From IMG/VR virus record IMGVR_UViG_3300018414_000007, positions 17,107 through 81,106 of that record: DNA of 64,000 bases. One strand, given 5' to 3'. Made by a program: the position numbers and the translations under genes. Shown here piece after piece: positions 31,437 through 40,615 of this stretch. Origin of the DNA: a virus. Under the pieces are notes generated by a model, which saw nothing but the letters and a program-made list of their open reading frames with translations, was not told where the DNA came from and did no database searches. Each line of letters begins with the position of its first letter. Position 1 is the first letter of the stretch.

Positions 31437-31697
31437 ATGGAAAATTTAGCATCAATCCTTATTGGTATAGCATTAATTGCAGCAGGAATACTGTCTTATT
31501 GGTTATTTAAACCAAAAGATAAGAAGTCTATAGATAGTAATACACCTATTGAAGTAGATGAAAAGAAAGCTGAAGTAACTGAAGCAATTGTGACAAAACC
31601 AAAGAGAGTGTATAAGAAAAAAGTAGCAAAAGAAGAGGAGATTAGTGGAGAAGGAGAAAGTTTACCAAGTACAACAGAAGGAGGACAGCAATCTTAG
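31437..31697 (+). CDS. Small membrane-anchored protein
   Basis: The 86-residue protein has an N-terminal helix (LASILIGIALIAAGILSYWLF) and a Lys/Glu-rich disordered tail ending in Ser/Gly. It overlaps the reductase gene by 53 nt. No domain recognised. Confidence 0.65.
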   Translation: MENLASILIGIALIAAGILSYWLFKPKDKKSIDSNTPIEVDEKKAEVTEAIVTKPKRVYKKKVAKEEEISGEGESLPSTTEGGQQS

Positions 31698-33540
31698 TAA
31701 TAAGATTCTATCTGATATTGTAGTATTTAACAAATATGCAAAGTATATTCCAGAACTTAATAGAAGAGAGTCTTGGGAAGAGATAGTAACTAGATATGTA
31801 AATATGCTTACAGATAAATATCCACTCTTAACAGAGGAGATATTAGTCAAAAGTAAATTTATATTTGAAAAGAAGGTATTACCTTCTATGAGAGCATTAC
31901 AATTCGCTGGTATTCCTATTGAAAGGAATCCTAGTAGAGTATATAATTGTGCTTACTTACCAGTTGATGATTACAGAGCTTTTAGTGAAGCTATGTTTTT
32001 ATTATTAGGTGGTACAGGAGTAGGATATAGTGTACAATTTGCTCATATAGAAAAATTACCAGAGATAGTTAAACCAACTAAAACTAAACGTTACTTAGTT
32101 AGTGATAGTATAGAAGGTTGGGCAGATTCCATTAAAGCTCTTATAAAGAGTTATCTGGGATATACTAATGCAAAGCCAAGATTTGATCTTTCTGATATTA
32201 GAAAGAAAGGAGCTAGGTTAATAACTGCTGGAGGTAAAGCTCCAGGTCCAGAACCACTAAAGACTTGTTTGTTTCAAATTGAAACATTACTAGAAAGGAA
32301 AGAAAATGGGAGTAAACTAACAGATGTAGAATGTCATGATATTATGTGTTATATTGCAAATGCAGTATTAGCAGGTGGTATTAGAAGAGCTGCAATGATT
32401 AGTTTATTCTCATTTGATTCCGAAGCTATGCTTACTAGTAAAACAGGTAATTGGTGGGAATTAAATGAACAAAGAGGTAGAGCAAATAACTCTGCTGTAA
32501 TTGTTAGAAATAGAATAAACAAAGAAGATTGGGATAGAGTTTGGAAGATAATTGAAAATAGTAATTCAGGAGAACCTGGAGTCTATTTTACAAATGATGC
32601 TAATTGGGGTACTAACCCTTGTTGTGAAATAGCATTAAGACCATTTCAATTTTGTAATCTTACTGAAGTAAATGTATCTGATGTTGAATCTCAAGAAGAT
32701 TTAAATGAGAGAGTAACAATAGCTGCATTCTTTGGTACACTTCAAGCAGGATTTACAGATTTCCATTATCTAAGAGATATATGGAGAAAAACAACTGAAA
32801 AAGAAGCTCTGATTGGAGTAGGTATGACTGGAATAGGTTCTGGTCAAGTATTAAAATATGATTTAAAAAGTGCTAGTAAAGAAGTTAAAAAAGAAAATGC
32901 AAGAGTATCTGATATTATATCTATCAACTCTGCAGCTAGGTGTACAACAATTAAACCTTCTGGGACTAGTAGTTGTGTACTTGGTACTTCTAGTGGAATT
33001 CATGCATGGCATGATACTTATTATCTCAGATCTATTAGAGTTGGTAAAAACGAGTCTTTATATACTTATTTAAGTATATATCATCCAGAACTAATAGAAG
33101 ATGACTTTTTTAAACCAGAGACACAAGCAGTAATAAGAATTCCACAGAAAGCTCCTAAAGGTTCTATATTAAGAACTGAAAGTGCTTTAGACCTATTAAA
33201 TAGAGTAAAGAAATTTAATCTTGAGTGGGTTAAATCTGGTCATAATAAAGGTAGTAATACTAATAATGTATCAGCTACAATATCAATTAAACCTGAAGAA
33301 TGGGTAGAAGTTGGTGAATGGATGTGGAATAATAAAGAGACATTTAATGGATTAAGTGTATTACCATATGATAATGGTAGTTATATCCAGGCACCCTTTG
33401 AAGTAATAACTGAAGAGGAATACAATAAGAAATTTGAAACACTAAAAAATATAGATTTAACAAAAGTAATAGAACTAGATGATAGTACACAGCATTCTCA
33501 AGAAGCTTCTTGTGCAGGAGGACTATGTGAAGTTACTTAA
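31645..33540 (+). CDS. nrdJ: Class II (B12-dependent) ribonucleotide reductase
   Basis: The 631-residue enzyme reduces ribonucleotides using adenosylcobalamin. Motifs: MRALQFAG, first redox Cys102 in RVYNCAYLP, active-site NPCCEIALRPFQFCNL (Cys326/327), KPSGTSSCVLGTSSGIH, and a C-terminal CAGGLC (Cys623, Cys628) that shuttles electrons from thioredoxin. This pattern is closest to the monomeric RTPR type. The start is a GTG at 31645 after AGAGGAG. It gives an anaerobic-gut phage an oxygen-independent dNTP supply if the host has cobalamin. Confidence 0.9.
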   Translation: MEKEKVYQVQQKEDSNLSNKILSDIVVFNKYAKYIPELNRRESWEEIVTRYVNMLTDKYPLLTEEILVKSKFIFEKKVLPSMRALQFAGIPIERNPSRVYNCAYLPVDDYRAFSEAMFLLLGGTGVGYSVQFAHIEKLPEIVKPTKTKRYLVSDSIEGWADSIKALIKSYLGYTNAKPRFDLSDIRKKGARLITAGGKAPGPEPLKTCLFQIETLLERKENGSKLTDVECHDIMCYIANAVLAGGIRRAAMISLFSFDSEAMLTSKTGNWWELNEQRGRANNSAVIVRNRINKEDWDRVWKIIENSNSGEPGVYFTNDANWGTNPCCEIALRPFQFCNLTEVNVSDVESQEDLNERVTIAAFFGTLQAGFTDFHYLRDIWRKTTEKEALIGVGMTGIGSGQVLKYDLKSASKEVKKENARVSDIISINSAARCTTIKPSGTSSCVLGTSSGIHAWHDTYYLRSIRVGKNESLYTYLSIYHPELIEDDFFKPETQAVIRIPQKAPKGSILRTESALDLLNRVKKFNLEWVKSGHNKGSNTNNVSATISIKPEEWVEVGEWMWNNKETFNGLSVLPYDNGSYIQAPFEVITEEEYNKKFETLKNIDLTKVIELDDSTQHSQEASCAGGLCEVT

Positions 33541-33551
33541 TACATAAAATT

Positions 33552-34103
33552 ATGAATTCAAGTCCAAGACTGAAATTTAGTTCTTTCATGAGAAGAACAC
33601 CAAAAGTAACAACAGTTACAACTCCTACAGTAACTACAGAAAGAAGGAGAAGATCAGCATTAATGGAAGAAACTCCTGCACAACAAATAGTTGAGAAAAA
33701 GGAAGAACCAAAACCAGTTAAAAAGGTTAAATTAGAAGTTACAGTAAAAGAGACTTCTTATGACATTTATGAATGTGGTACAAAATCATTGGGTAGATTA
33801 TGTAGTGTTTATCCCAGTCCTACAAACAATTGTCAAATTCAATCAATTTCTGGTATAGATTATGTTTTAGCTAATTTAAATACAGAAGATACTATTACAT
33901 TTCTTCATGAAGTTTATGAGAATACAGCTATGAAAACATTATTTCTAGTAGATGTATCTTCTCCTTATTTAAAAAGGATAGAAGCTATATTTGAACCTAG
34001 TGAAATGTTAGTTAAAGCTCCTTATATTAATAATACAGGGAGTAGTATGTGTTTATACCTTCTTCAAATAAAACAAATGTTGGAAAGAAGAGATTTAATA
34101 TGA
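33552..34103 (+). CDS. Hypothetical protein with disordered N-terminus
   Basis: The 183-residue protein has a Thr/Arg/Lys-rich N-terminal 65 residues and a compact C-terminal domain (YDIYECGTKSLGRLCSVYPS ... IEAIFEPSEMLVKAPYIN). No domain recognised. Placement beside reductase and dUTPase suggests nucleotide metabolism, but that is only context. Confidence 0.65.
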   Translation: MNSSPRLKFSSFMRRTPKVTTVTTPTVTTERRRRSALMEETPAQQIVEKKEEPKPVKKVKLEVTVKETSYDIYECGTKSLGRLCSVYPSPTNNCQIQSISGIDYVLANLNTEDTITFLHEVYENTAMKTLFLVDVSSPYLKRIEAIFEPSEMLVKAPYINNTGSSMCLYLLQIKQMLERRDLI

Positions 34104-34312
34104 TTGATAAGAGAACGTTTAATAGACTTAAAAATTATTATTTTTCATTATATGAGATAGAACAAGAGCTAAGTGAAGCTCAATATCCCCAAAAATCTAC
34201 TATTAATGTAGATGAATATGACTTTTTAGAGTCTTTAAAGAGTAGACAAACTGATCAAATTGATAAAATAAAACAATTACTAGATGAATATAAAAATTCA
34301 GAAAGCACATGA
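34100..34312 (+). CDS. Small coiled-coil protein
   Basis: A 70-residue helical, charged protein (MIDKRTFNRLKNYYFSLYE onward). The ATG at 34100 overlaps the preceding TGA; a longer frame from 34049 overlaps further. No domain recognised. Confidence 0.65.
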   Translation: MIDKRTFNRLKNYYFSLYEIEQELSEAQYPQKSTINVDEYDFLESLKSRQTDQIDKIKQLLDEYKNSEST

Positions 34313-34712
34313 GGATGCAATCATCCCAAAATATCAAACTAAAGGAGCTGCAGGATTTGATTTTCATGCAATAGAGGATTTTACTCTATTAGAAGGACAA
34401 ACAAGTCTTATTAAAACAGGATTAGTTTTTGAAGTTCCAGAAGGTTATGAATTACAGATTAGATCAAGGAGTGGTCTAGCTTTAAAGCACGGTGTATTTG
34501 TATTAAATGGTCCGGGTACTATAGACTCTGATTACAGAGGAGAAGTAGGTATTATTTTAACAAATGCAGGTAAGAATTTTACAATTAAAAAAGGAGACAG
34601 AATTGCACAAGGAGTAATTAACGCAATTATACAAGCAGAGTTTGAAGAGGCTTTAGAAGTTTCAGAAACTGGTAGAGGTAAAGGTGGTTTTGGTAGCACA
34701 AAATTAAAATAA
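34284..34712 (+). CDS. dut: dUTPase
   Basis: The 142-residue trimeric dUTPase hydrolyses dUTP to dUMP and pyrophosphate. All five motifs are present: AGFDFHA, RSRSGLAL, GTIDSDYRGEVG, GDRIAQGVI and the C-terminal RGKGGFGST. Length is typical. It overlaps the preceding gene by 29 nt and is part of the nucleotide/replication module. Confidence 0.95.
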   Translation: MNIKIQKAHEDAIIPKYQTKGAAGFDFHAIEDFTLLEGQTSLIKTGLVFEVPEGYELQIRSRSGLALKHGVFVLNGPGTIDSDYRGEVGIILTNAGKNFTIKKGDRIAQGVINAIIQAEFEEALEVSETGRGKGGFGSTKLK

Positions 34713-34714
34713 TT

Positions 34715-34966
34715 ATGAATAATGTAATTGAAGTATCAAAGAAAAGAACTCCTTTAGATGAGGTAGAACTCTGGCTAGGAGTTGCTAAAGCTAGATTTGC
34801 TTATGAAATTAAAGATATGACTAGTTTACAATTATCAAACTTTCTGAATAGACAGTTTAGTATCAATTGTAGAGAAAGTGATATCTTTCTTTTATATGAA
34901 CCTACCGTTGATGAAATGGAAATAGATCTAGTAGCTCAGTTTAGTGCAATGGGTCTTTATTATTAG
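34715..34966 (+). CDS. Small hypothetical protein
   Basis: An 83-residue acidic protein, MNNVIEVSKKRTPLDEVELW onward. No domain recognised. Confidence 0.65.
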   Translation: MNNVIEVSKKRTPLDEVELWLGVAKARFAYEIKDMTSLQLSNFLNRQFSINCRESDIFLLYEPTVDEMEIDLVAQFSAMGLYY

Positions 34967-34974
34967 AATGTAGA

Positions 34975-35211
34975 ATGATTACAAACAAAACAAAATGTAA
35001 AACTTGTAATGGAACAGGTAGAGTTATAGACACTATTATTCCAGGACGAGTAGATGAATTAAAATTATGTCCAGTATGTGAAGGATTAGGAGTTCCTTTA
35101 AGAACTATTGTAGAAGATCAATTTGATGAATCTGCAGAGATTGAAGGAACACTCTTACATAATGATGATGTTGGATATATAGATTTTGAAGAAGAGGATT
35201 ACGAGTTTTAA
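34975..35211 (+). CDS. DnaJ-type zinc-finger protein
   Basis: A 78-residue protein with CKTCNGTGRV and CPVCEGLG, the CxxCxGxG layout of DnaJ central zinc fingers, and a very acidic C-terminus. No J domain. It may act as a small chaperone-like or protein-binding factor. Confidence 0.7.
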   Translation: MITNKTKCKTCNGTGRVIDTIIPGRVDELKLCPVCEGLGVPLRTIVEDQFDESAEIEGTLLHNDDVGYIDFEEEDYEF

Positions 35212-35219
35212 AAAAATAA

Positions 35220-35903
35220 ATGAAATTTGAGATAGATATAGAGAGATTAATAGATGAAGGAGTAAAACTCCATCAATTCTTTTTATGTCAATTAGTATAT
35301 CAACAAGACAGTAAAATATTAAACTATTACTTAGAACAATTTGGTACTTTTTTAGATAAAAATGATTTTGAATTTTTAGTAAGTAATGAATATTTAGGTT
35401 TACATAATCCACAAAAAGGATATGTATTCAGTAATCTATTTATTACTAAGAAATTTATAAATAAGTTTATTGAAAAAGAAGTTAAATCAAAATTGGAACA
35501 AGAATCAGTTGAAGATTGGATTGATTTGTGGTATAATTTATTTCCTAAAGGAGTAAAATCAGGAGGTTATCTTGTCAGAAGTGATAAGAATGGCTGTCTT
35601 AATAAGATGAAGAAATTCTGTAAGAAGAATCCTGATTTTACTAAGGAGATAATCTTAAAAGCTACTAGTGATTATATAGATTATTATAGAATGAGGAATT
35701 GGAGTTATATGACTTCAGCTCATTATCTAATATATAAGAATGATATATCACTATTAGCAGGTCAATGTGAGATGATACTAGACAAAATAAATTCTGGTAA
35801 AGAAGTAAATCTAAAAATAGAACAATATAAAATTGATTCTAAAGATAAAGATTATTTCTCAGAAACAGATATATTTGGTAGTAACATGATGGATAGATTG
35901 TAG
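35220..35903 (+). CDS. Putative replisome organiser / helicase-loader-like protein
   Basis: The 227-residue protein lies directly upstream of the DnaB-like helicase. The C-terminal half (MKKFCKKNPDFTKEIILKAT ... MRNWSYMTSAHYLIYKND) resembles the helical C-terminal domain of phage replication proteins that load helicases. The N-terminal half is helical and unknown. The call is mainly context plus this resemblance. Confidence 0.5.
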   Translation: MKFEIDIERLIDEGVKLHQFFLCQLVYQQDSKILNYYLEQFGTFLDKNDFEFLVSNEYLGLHNPQKGYVFSNLFITKKFINKFIEKEVKSKLEQESVEDWIDLWYNLFPKGVKSGGYLVRSDKNGCLNKMKKFCKKNPDFTKEIILKATSDYIDYYRMRNWSYMTSAHYLIYKNDISLLAGQCEMILDKINSGKEVNLKIEQYKIDSKDKDYFSETDIFGSNMMDRL

Positions 35904-35911
35904 GGAGGAAA

Positions 35912-37048
35912 TTGACAGGAGAAGTAACAAGTTCTTCATATTACCGTAAAGTAATAGAAGACATAAAAAATAACAAGAAAAGAAGGTTAGAAGGAAAACT
36001 AAATTGTATACCTTGGAGAAGTTTTCCTAAATTATGTACAAAAATTCCAGGTATAGAACAAGAACAATATGTTATTGTTACAGCAAATAGTAAAGTAGGT
36101 AAGACTCAACTTGCAGATTTTCTATATGTATTAGAGCCATATAAGTTTATTAAGGATAATCCTGATTGTGGTATTAAGTTAAAGATATTTTATTTCTCTT
36201 TAGAAATTAGTAGAAAGAAGAAACTAATATCTCTATTAACAAATAAGATTTATAATGAAACTGGTAAAATAATTGATGCTCAGAATATTAATTCTAAGTT
36301 TGATAATTATATACTAGAAGATGATATAGAACAATTAATAGAAAAATATATACCCTATTTTGATGAGTTCGAGAAAACTGTATCTATTATTGATAATATT
36401 AGGAATCCTTTTGGTATTTATAAGTATATGCGAACCTATGCGGAAACTCATGGTAAGTATGTTAAAAAGGAAATAGAAATAATAGATGAATATGGAAATG
36501 TAAAGAATGAACTAGTAAATGATTACTATGTTCCAAATGATCCAGATGAATATGTAATTGTGTTAACTGACTCAGCTAACTTATTAGCTCCTGAGAATGG
36601 AGGTAATTTGCATCAAGCTATGAGTAAGTTTAGTAGTGATTATTGTCTTCATATGAGAGATAAATGGAAGTACACAGTAGTTAATATACAGCAACAAGCT
36701 GCAGAACAAGAGAAACAACAATTTAATAACTTTGGTGGTTCTATCACTAATAAACTAAGACCATCAGCAGATGGATTAGGTGATAATAAGCTAACTGGTA
36801 GAGATTGTAATCTTATGTTTGGTTTATTTGCTCCACATAGATATGAAATAAAAACATATAATGGCTATGATATTGAAAGATTAAAAGACAATTATAGAGA
36901 ATTAAATGTTTTATTTAATAGAGATGGTGGTGGATTTTTTACAGATGACTTACTATTTAGTGGTGCTGTAAATCATTTTGAAGAAGCTCCTAGAGAAATC
37001 AGAGGAGATGAAGAATATAGTAAATTGTTAAAAAGGATAAGGAGTTAA
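35912..37048 (+). CDS. DnaB-like replicative helicase
   Basis: The 378-residue protein has a RecA-type ATPase core: Walker A-like TANSKVGKTQ, then KIFYFSLEISRKKKLISLL, a Walker B strand YVIVLTDSANLL, and a later KYTVVNIQQQAAEQEKQQF with the sensor Gln. It probably unwinds the phage DNA ahead of the primase and family A polymerase. There is no N-terminal primase domain. The start is a TTG preceded by GGGAGG, six bases upstream. Confidence 0.78.
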   Translation: MTGEVTSSSYYRKVIEDIKNNKKRRLEGKLNCIPWRSFPKLCTKIPGIEQEQYVIVTANSKVGKTQLADFLYVLEPYKFIKDNPDCGIKLKIFYFSLEISRKKKLISLLTNKIYNETGKIIDAQNINSKFDNYILEDDIEQLIEKYIPYFDEFEKTVSIIDNIRNPFGIYKYMRTYAETHGKYVKKEIEIIDEYGNVKNELVNDYYVPNDPDEYVIVLTDSANLLAPENGGNLHQAMSKFSSDYCLHMRDKWKYTVVNIQQQAAEQEKQQFNNFGGSITNKLRPSADGLGDNKLTGRDCNLMFGLFAPHRYEIKTYNGYDIERLKDNYRELNVLFNRDGGGFFTDDLLFSGAVNHFEEAPREIRGDEEYSKLLKRIRS

Positions 37049-37660
37049 GTGAGAGAAGAAGAAGTAATGATAATGAGTGATACTAGTAGAGACTTAGTAA
37101 TTCAAAAAACTAACCAAGATACAATGTTGCAAGAAGCACATACTTGGGTTAAGAGTGGATTATTGCCTGCTAATATCAAAACTCCAGAGCAAGCTGTAGT
37201 AATAGCTCTGAAGGGTAAAGAATTAAATCTACAGACTATGGCATCATTTGAAATGATTGATGTTATAATGGGTAAACCTTGTCTAAAGCCTAAAGGAATG
37301 GCAGCTTTAGTAAGAAAAGGTGGAGTAAAAACTAAAACCATCAAAGACTTTGAACCTGTTTATAATGAAGAGGGAAAGAAAGTAGATATGGAAACTGTTA
37401 TCAGATTCTATAGAGATGGTATTGAAGAAGACGTAAAATATACTTATATGGATGCTTCTAATTTAGGTTTAACTTCCAAAGATAATTGGAAGAAACAACC
37501 TGGGGTTATGATGTATTGGAGGTGTTATAGCAAAGGAGCTAATAGAGTTTGTCCAGACTTGATTGGAGGATTATATACAACAGAAGAATTAGCATCCTTT
37601 ACAGCAAATGCACCAGAAATCATCTTAACAGAAGATGGAGAATCTGTAGTAGTACAATAA
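37049..37660 (+). CDS. RecT/Bet-like single-strand annealing protein
   Basis: The 203-residue protein has TPEQAVVIALKGKELNLQTM, VIMGKPCLKPKGMAALVRKGG, and MYWRCYSKGANRVCPDLIGG then LYTTEEL, which follow the RecT/Redbeta pattern (alkGxelGi...GkpxlsaklM ... Rxxs.a.r..cPdvigG.yt.eE). Such proteins anneal ssDNA for recombination. The GTG at 37049 is used; ATGs at 37067 and 37073 are alternatives. Confidence 0.65.
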   Translation: MREEEVMIMSDTSRDLVIQKTNQDTMLQEAHTWVKSGLLPANIKTPEQAVVIALKGKELNLQTMASFEMIDVIMGKPCLKPKGMAALVRKGGVKTKTIKDFEPVYNEEGKKVDMETVIRFYRDGIEEDVKYTYMDASNLGLTSKDNWKKQPGVMMYWRCYSKGANRVCPDLIGGLYTTEELASFTANAPEIILTEDGESVVVQ

Positions 37661-37666
37661 ATAATA

Positions 37667-37828
37667 ATGAAAGTTGATAAAGTAGAAATAGCTAAAGAAG
37701 TATTAAGAGAAATGAAGATTTCATTTTGTAATGATATAGATGATAATGAATGGTATATTAGTACAGATGAAGATCATATAATTAATGCTATGTTAGTATT
37801 TTTAGAAAAAGTAAATAATTTAAAATAG
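37667..37828 (+). CDS. Small hypothetical protein
   Basis: A 53-residue acidic protein, MKVDKVEIAKEVLREMKISF onward. It lies in the gap between the RecT-like and SSB-like genes. No domain recognised. Confidence 0.6.
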   Translation: MKVDKVEIAKEVLREMKISFCNDIDDNEWYISTDEDHIINAMLVFLEKVNNLK

Positions 37829-37848
37829 ATAGATAAGTGAACGAGGTA

Positions 37849-38388
37849 ATGACAGAAAATAATAACGTAGTAGATTTTAGCCAAGTAGTAGAACCTACAA
37901 ATACTAATAAACCAGCAGTAAAAAGAGTATCTAAAGGTGCTCAAGTATTAACAATTACTGCTATTGAAGATACAATGAGTAGAGGTGGAACTCCAGGTTT
38001 TGCTGTAACTTTTGCAAATGTAGAAGGAGCAACTTTTCCACATACATTTTGGAATACACCAAAAGCAGTTGTAAGGATTCAAAATTTAGTAACAGGTTTT
38101 ACTGGTGAAAAACCTACTGGTAAAATGGATACAGCATCTTTAAGTGCAGCTTTAGTAGGGCAATCCTCAAACTGTATTGTTGATGCTAATATCAAATTAA
38201 ATGAAAGTAATGGAAAGGTATACAGAAATGAATATCCTACATTAAGATATAGTGGTTTTGCTAATAAAGTAACTCCATTTAAAGATTCTGATGCAGTAGT
38301 TAATGAACCAGCAGAACTTGGAAGTGTAACTTCTAATACTGTATTAGGAGTTATGGATCAACCAGATAATGGAGGACTTCCTTTTTAA
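37849..38388 (+). CDS. SSB-like single-stranded DNA-binding protein
   Basis: The 179-residue protein is beta-rich (KGAQVLTITAIEDTMSRGG ... FANVEGATFPHTFWNTPK) and ends DQPDNGGLPF, an SSB-type tail (acidic, ending in Pro-Phe) that recruits replication partners. It lies between RecT-like and primase genes, as expected. A GTG at 37837 would add four residues; the ATG after GAGG is used. Confidence 0.7.
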   Translation: MTENNNVVDFSQVVEPTNTNKPAVKRVSKGAQVLTITAIEDTMSRGGTPGFAVTFANVEGATFPHTFWNTPKAVVRIQNLVTGFTGEKPTGKMDTASLSAALVGQSSNCIVDANIKLNESNGKVYRNEYPTLRYSGFANKVTPFKDSDAVVNEPAELGSVTSNTVLGVMDQPDNGGLPF

Positions 38389-38402
38389 AATGGTAAGTTA
38401 AA

Positions 38403-38434
38403 TTTGTAATTACCGTTTTAATTTAGTATCTTTA
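38403..38434 (+). promoter_or_regulatory. Bacteroides-type promoter of HNH endonuclease 2
   Basis: TTTG (38403-38406), 20 bp spacer, TATCTTTA (38427-38434), one mismatch to TAnnTTTG. The predicted +1 is the A of the HNH ATG at 38438. The architecture is like HNH 1. Confidence 0.55.
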
Positions 38435-38437
38435 TAC

Positions 38438-38977
38438 ATGAAGAATTGTATCATATGTAAAGAAGTACAGCCATTAGATAACTTTTATAAACATAAGGGT
38501 ATGTCTGATGGCTTACTTAATAAATGTAAGTCTTGTTGTAAAAATCAGAGTAAGAAAAGAGAAAAGTTTCTAAGATTAAATAATCCTGAATGGGTTAAAA
38601 AGGATAGAAATAGGTGTAGATTAAAATTTCATAGGCTTAGTAAAAATTGGAAACAGCCCTCTGTAGAAGTTAAAAGAAAGAGAAATATGAATTATAAAAA
38701 GAATTATCCAGAAAAATATGCTGCTCATTTAGCTTGTAAAAATTTAATCAAAGGAGATTCAAGTAATCACTTACACCATTGGTCTTATAATGAACAACAT
38801 TATACAGATTGTATTGAACTAAATTCTGAATGTCATAATTATGTACATAGATTTATCATATATGATCAAGAGTATATGATGTATAGAACTATAGATAATA
38901 AACTTTTAGATACAAAGGAAAAGCATTTGGATTATATAAATCAATGTTTTAAAGACAATTTAATTAATAAACTTTGA
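38438..38977 (+). CDS. HNH homing endonuclease 2
   Basis: The 179-residue protein has an N-terminal Cys finger like HNH 1 (MKNCIICKEVQPLDNFYKHK, CKSCCK) and an HNH core LHHWSYNEQHYTDCIELN then CHNYVHRF. It is inserted between the SSB-like gene and the primase and overlaps the primase start by 4 nt. It is a free-standing homing endonuclease. Confidence 0.8.
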   Translation: MKNCIICKEVQPLDNFYKHKGMSDGLLNKCKSCCKNQSKKREKFLRLNNPEWVKKDRNRCRLKFHRLSKNWKQPSVEVKRKRNMNYKKNYPEKYAAHLACKNLIKGDSSNHLHHWSYNEQHYTDCIELNSECHNYVHRFIIYDQEYMMYRTIDNKLLDTKEKHLDYINQCFKDNLINKL

Positions 38978-39993
38978 TCGTAGATTTTGATAGTATACCT
39001 TTAACAAGTGCTGAGGATTTACTTAGTAAGGTTTCTGAAAAAGAAATCTATGAGTACTATCTTGGAGAATCTATTAAGGAAGGACGAGCTTATACTTGTC
39101 CTTTCCATAAAGATAACACTCCATCTTTAAGCTTCAAATTGATGCCTAGTGGTTTATTATATCACAAATGCTTTGGATGTGGAGAGGGAGGAAGTGCAAT
39201 TAACTTTGTAAGTAAATTAAAACATTTGTACTCAACCAGAGATGCAATAAGCCTAATACAGAGAGATTTAAACTTGGGTTTAGGAGGACCTGTAAGTTCT
39301 TCTACTACTCCTAGAGAAAGAGTATTAAATACGGGCTTTACTACAGAGGATAATACTGTTATTATACCAGTGAAACAATCTTTCACTCTAGCTGATTATA
39401 GATATTGGCAGCAGTATTATATATCTCTTAACATGTTACTAAAGTATAATATAAGTAGCTGCAAGGAAGTATATATCAAAAGAATCAAAGAAAATAGTCT
39501 AGCTTTATTTGCAGTGTATTCTAATACTAATCCTATTTATTGTTATGAGATAGGAAACAAATATAAGATTTATAGACCGTTAAATCCTACCAAATCATTT
39601 AAATGGCTTAGTACCTGTAAAGCCATTGATATACAGGGGATGGAACAATTACCTTCTAAAGGTGATTTGCTTATTATAACATCCTCAATGAAAGATCTAC
39701 TTGTACTCAAACTATTTGGATATAATGCTATAGCATTAGGAGGAGAAGGTAATAGAATATCTGCAAAAATTCTAGACTATCTCTATGCCTGTTTTAATAA
39801 AATTATTGTATTTTATGATAATGATGAAGCAGGATTAAAGTATGGAGAAAAGTTTGCCTCTGAGATAGAGTCTAATTACATTTATATTCCAACAGAATAT
39901 AGTGATACAAAAGATATCTCAGATTTTATTAAAAAGTATGGAAAAGAACAGACGGGAAGTTTGCTCAAAAATTTAATTAATGATAGTAAGTAA
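38974..39993 (+). CDS. DNA primase (DnaG-type)
   Basis: The 339-residue primase makes RNA primers for replication. The N-terminus has a CHC2 zinc finger (CPFHKDNTPSLSF ... YHKCFGCGEGGSAINFV) and the C-terminal half a Toprim domain (LLIITSSMKDLLVLKLFGY, IIVFYDNDEAGLKYG). It is shorter than bacterial DnaG and lacks the helicase-binding C-terminal domain. The start is a TTG at 38974 inside the end of HNH 2. Confidence 0.92.
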   Translation: MIVDFDSIPLTSAEDLLSKVSEKEIYEYYLGESIKEGRAYTCPFHKDNTPSLSFKLMPSGLLYHKCFGCGEGGSAINFVSKLKHLYSTRDAISLIQRDLNLGLGGPVSSSTTPRERVLNTGFTTEDNTVIIPVKQSFTLADYRYWQQYYISLNMLLKYNISSCKEVYIKRIKENSLALFAVYSNTNPIYCYEIGNKYKIYRPLNPTKSFKWLSTCKAIDIQGMEQLPSKGDLLIITSSMKDLLVLKLFGYNAIALGGEGNRISAKILDYLYACFNKIIVFYDNDEAGLKYGEKFASEIESNYIYIPTEYSDTKDISDFIKKYGKEQTGSLLKNLINDSK

Positions 39994-40615
39994 TGTTAAC
40001 AAGGAGTCAATTGAAGAAAAGACAGTTAAGGACAAAGAGTATCAGTTACTTAAGAGGACTGAAATCCCCTTTAGTGAATATGTCCAAGTCTCAAAGAAAA
40101 GAAGACCAGTACCATATATAAAAGGAAGATGTAGACTTCCTAAAAGATATCAGGATAAAACTTTGTATGATTTTAATGCAAAAGGTTATCTTGCAGTTAT
40201 AGCTACAGGAGAAGTATTAGTATCTAATACAAAGACTGTAGGAACTCCTAGAATAAAGAAAGTAAATGGTCAAAACATATATAATGGTAATGTTAGTAGA
40301 CAAGCAAGAGCGAGTCTAGTAAAAGGATTACATGAACAATTTGGTAGATATATCAAAGATATAGAACCAATTCAAGATATTAAGCATTTTCCTTTAGGAT
40401 TACATCTACATTTTAAAGTGCATGATAAAGGAAATCTTAATTTAGATAATGATAATAGGTGGATTTGGAGAAAGGCTATTCAAGATACAATGGTACAAGA
40501 AGGTATAATTCCAGAAGATAATCCATATGTTATTTGGGAAAACTTAGAAAGAACAATACTAATATCTCCAGAAAAGGAGCCATCATTAGTAATAGAAATT
40601 TGGGGATATGCGTAA
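39980..40615 (+). CDS. RusA-like Holliday junction resolvase
   Basis: The 211-residue protein has in its C-terminal half LHFKVHDKGNLNLDNDNRWI then RKAIQDTMVQEGIIPEDNP and ILISPEKEPSLVIEIWGY. This fits the RusA layout (D-x-D-N, a helix, then a second Asp-bearing turn). The first 110 residues are basic and unusual for RusA. It likely resolves branched DNA before packaging. Confidence 0.6.
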   Translation: MIVSNVNKESIEEKTVKDKEYQLLKRTEIPFSEYVQVSKKRRPVPYIKGRCRLPKRYQDKTLYDFNAKGYLAVIATGEVLVSNTKTVGTPRIKKVNGQNIYNGNVSRQARASLVKGLHEQFGRYIKDIEPIQDIKHFPLGLHLHFKVHDKGNLNLDNDNRWIWRKAIQDTMVQEGIIPEDNPYVIWENLERTILISPEKEPSLVIEIWGYA

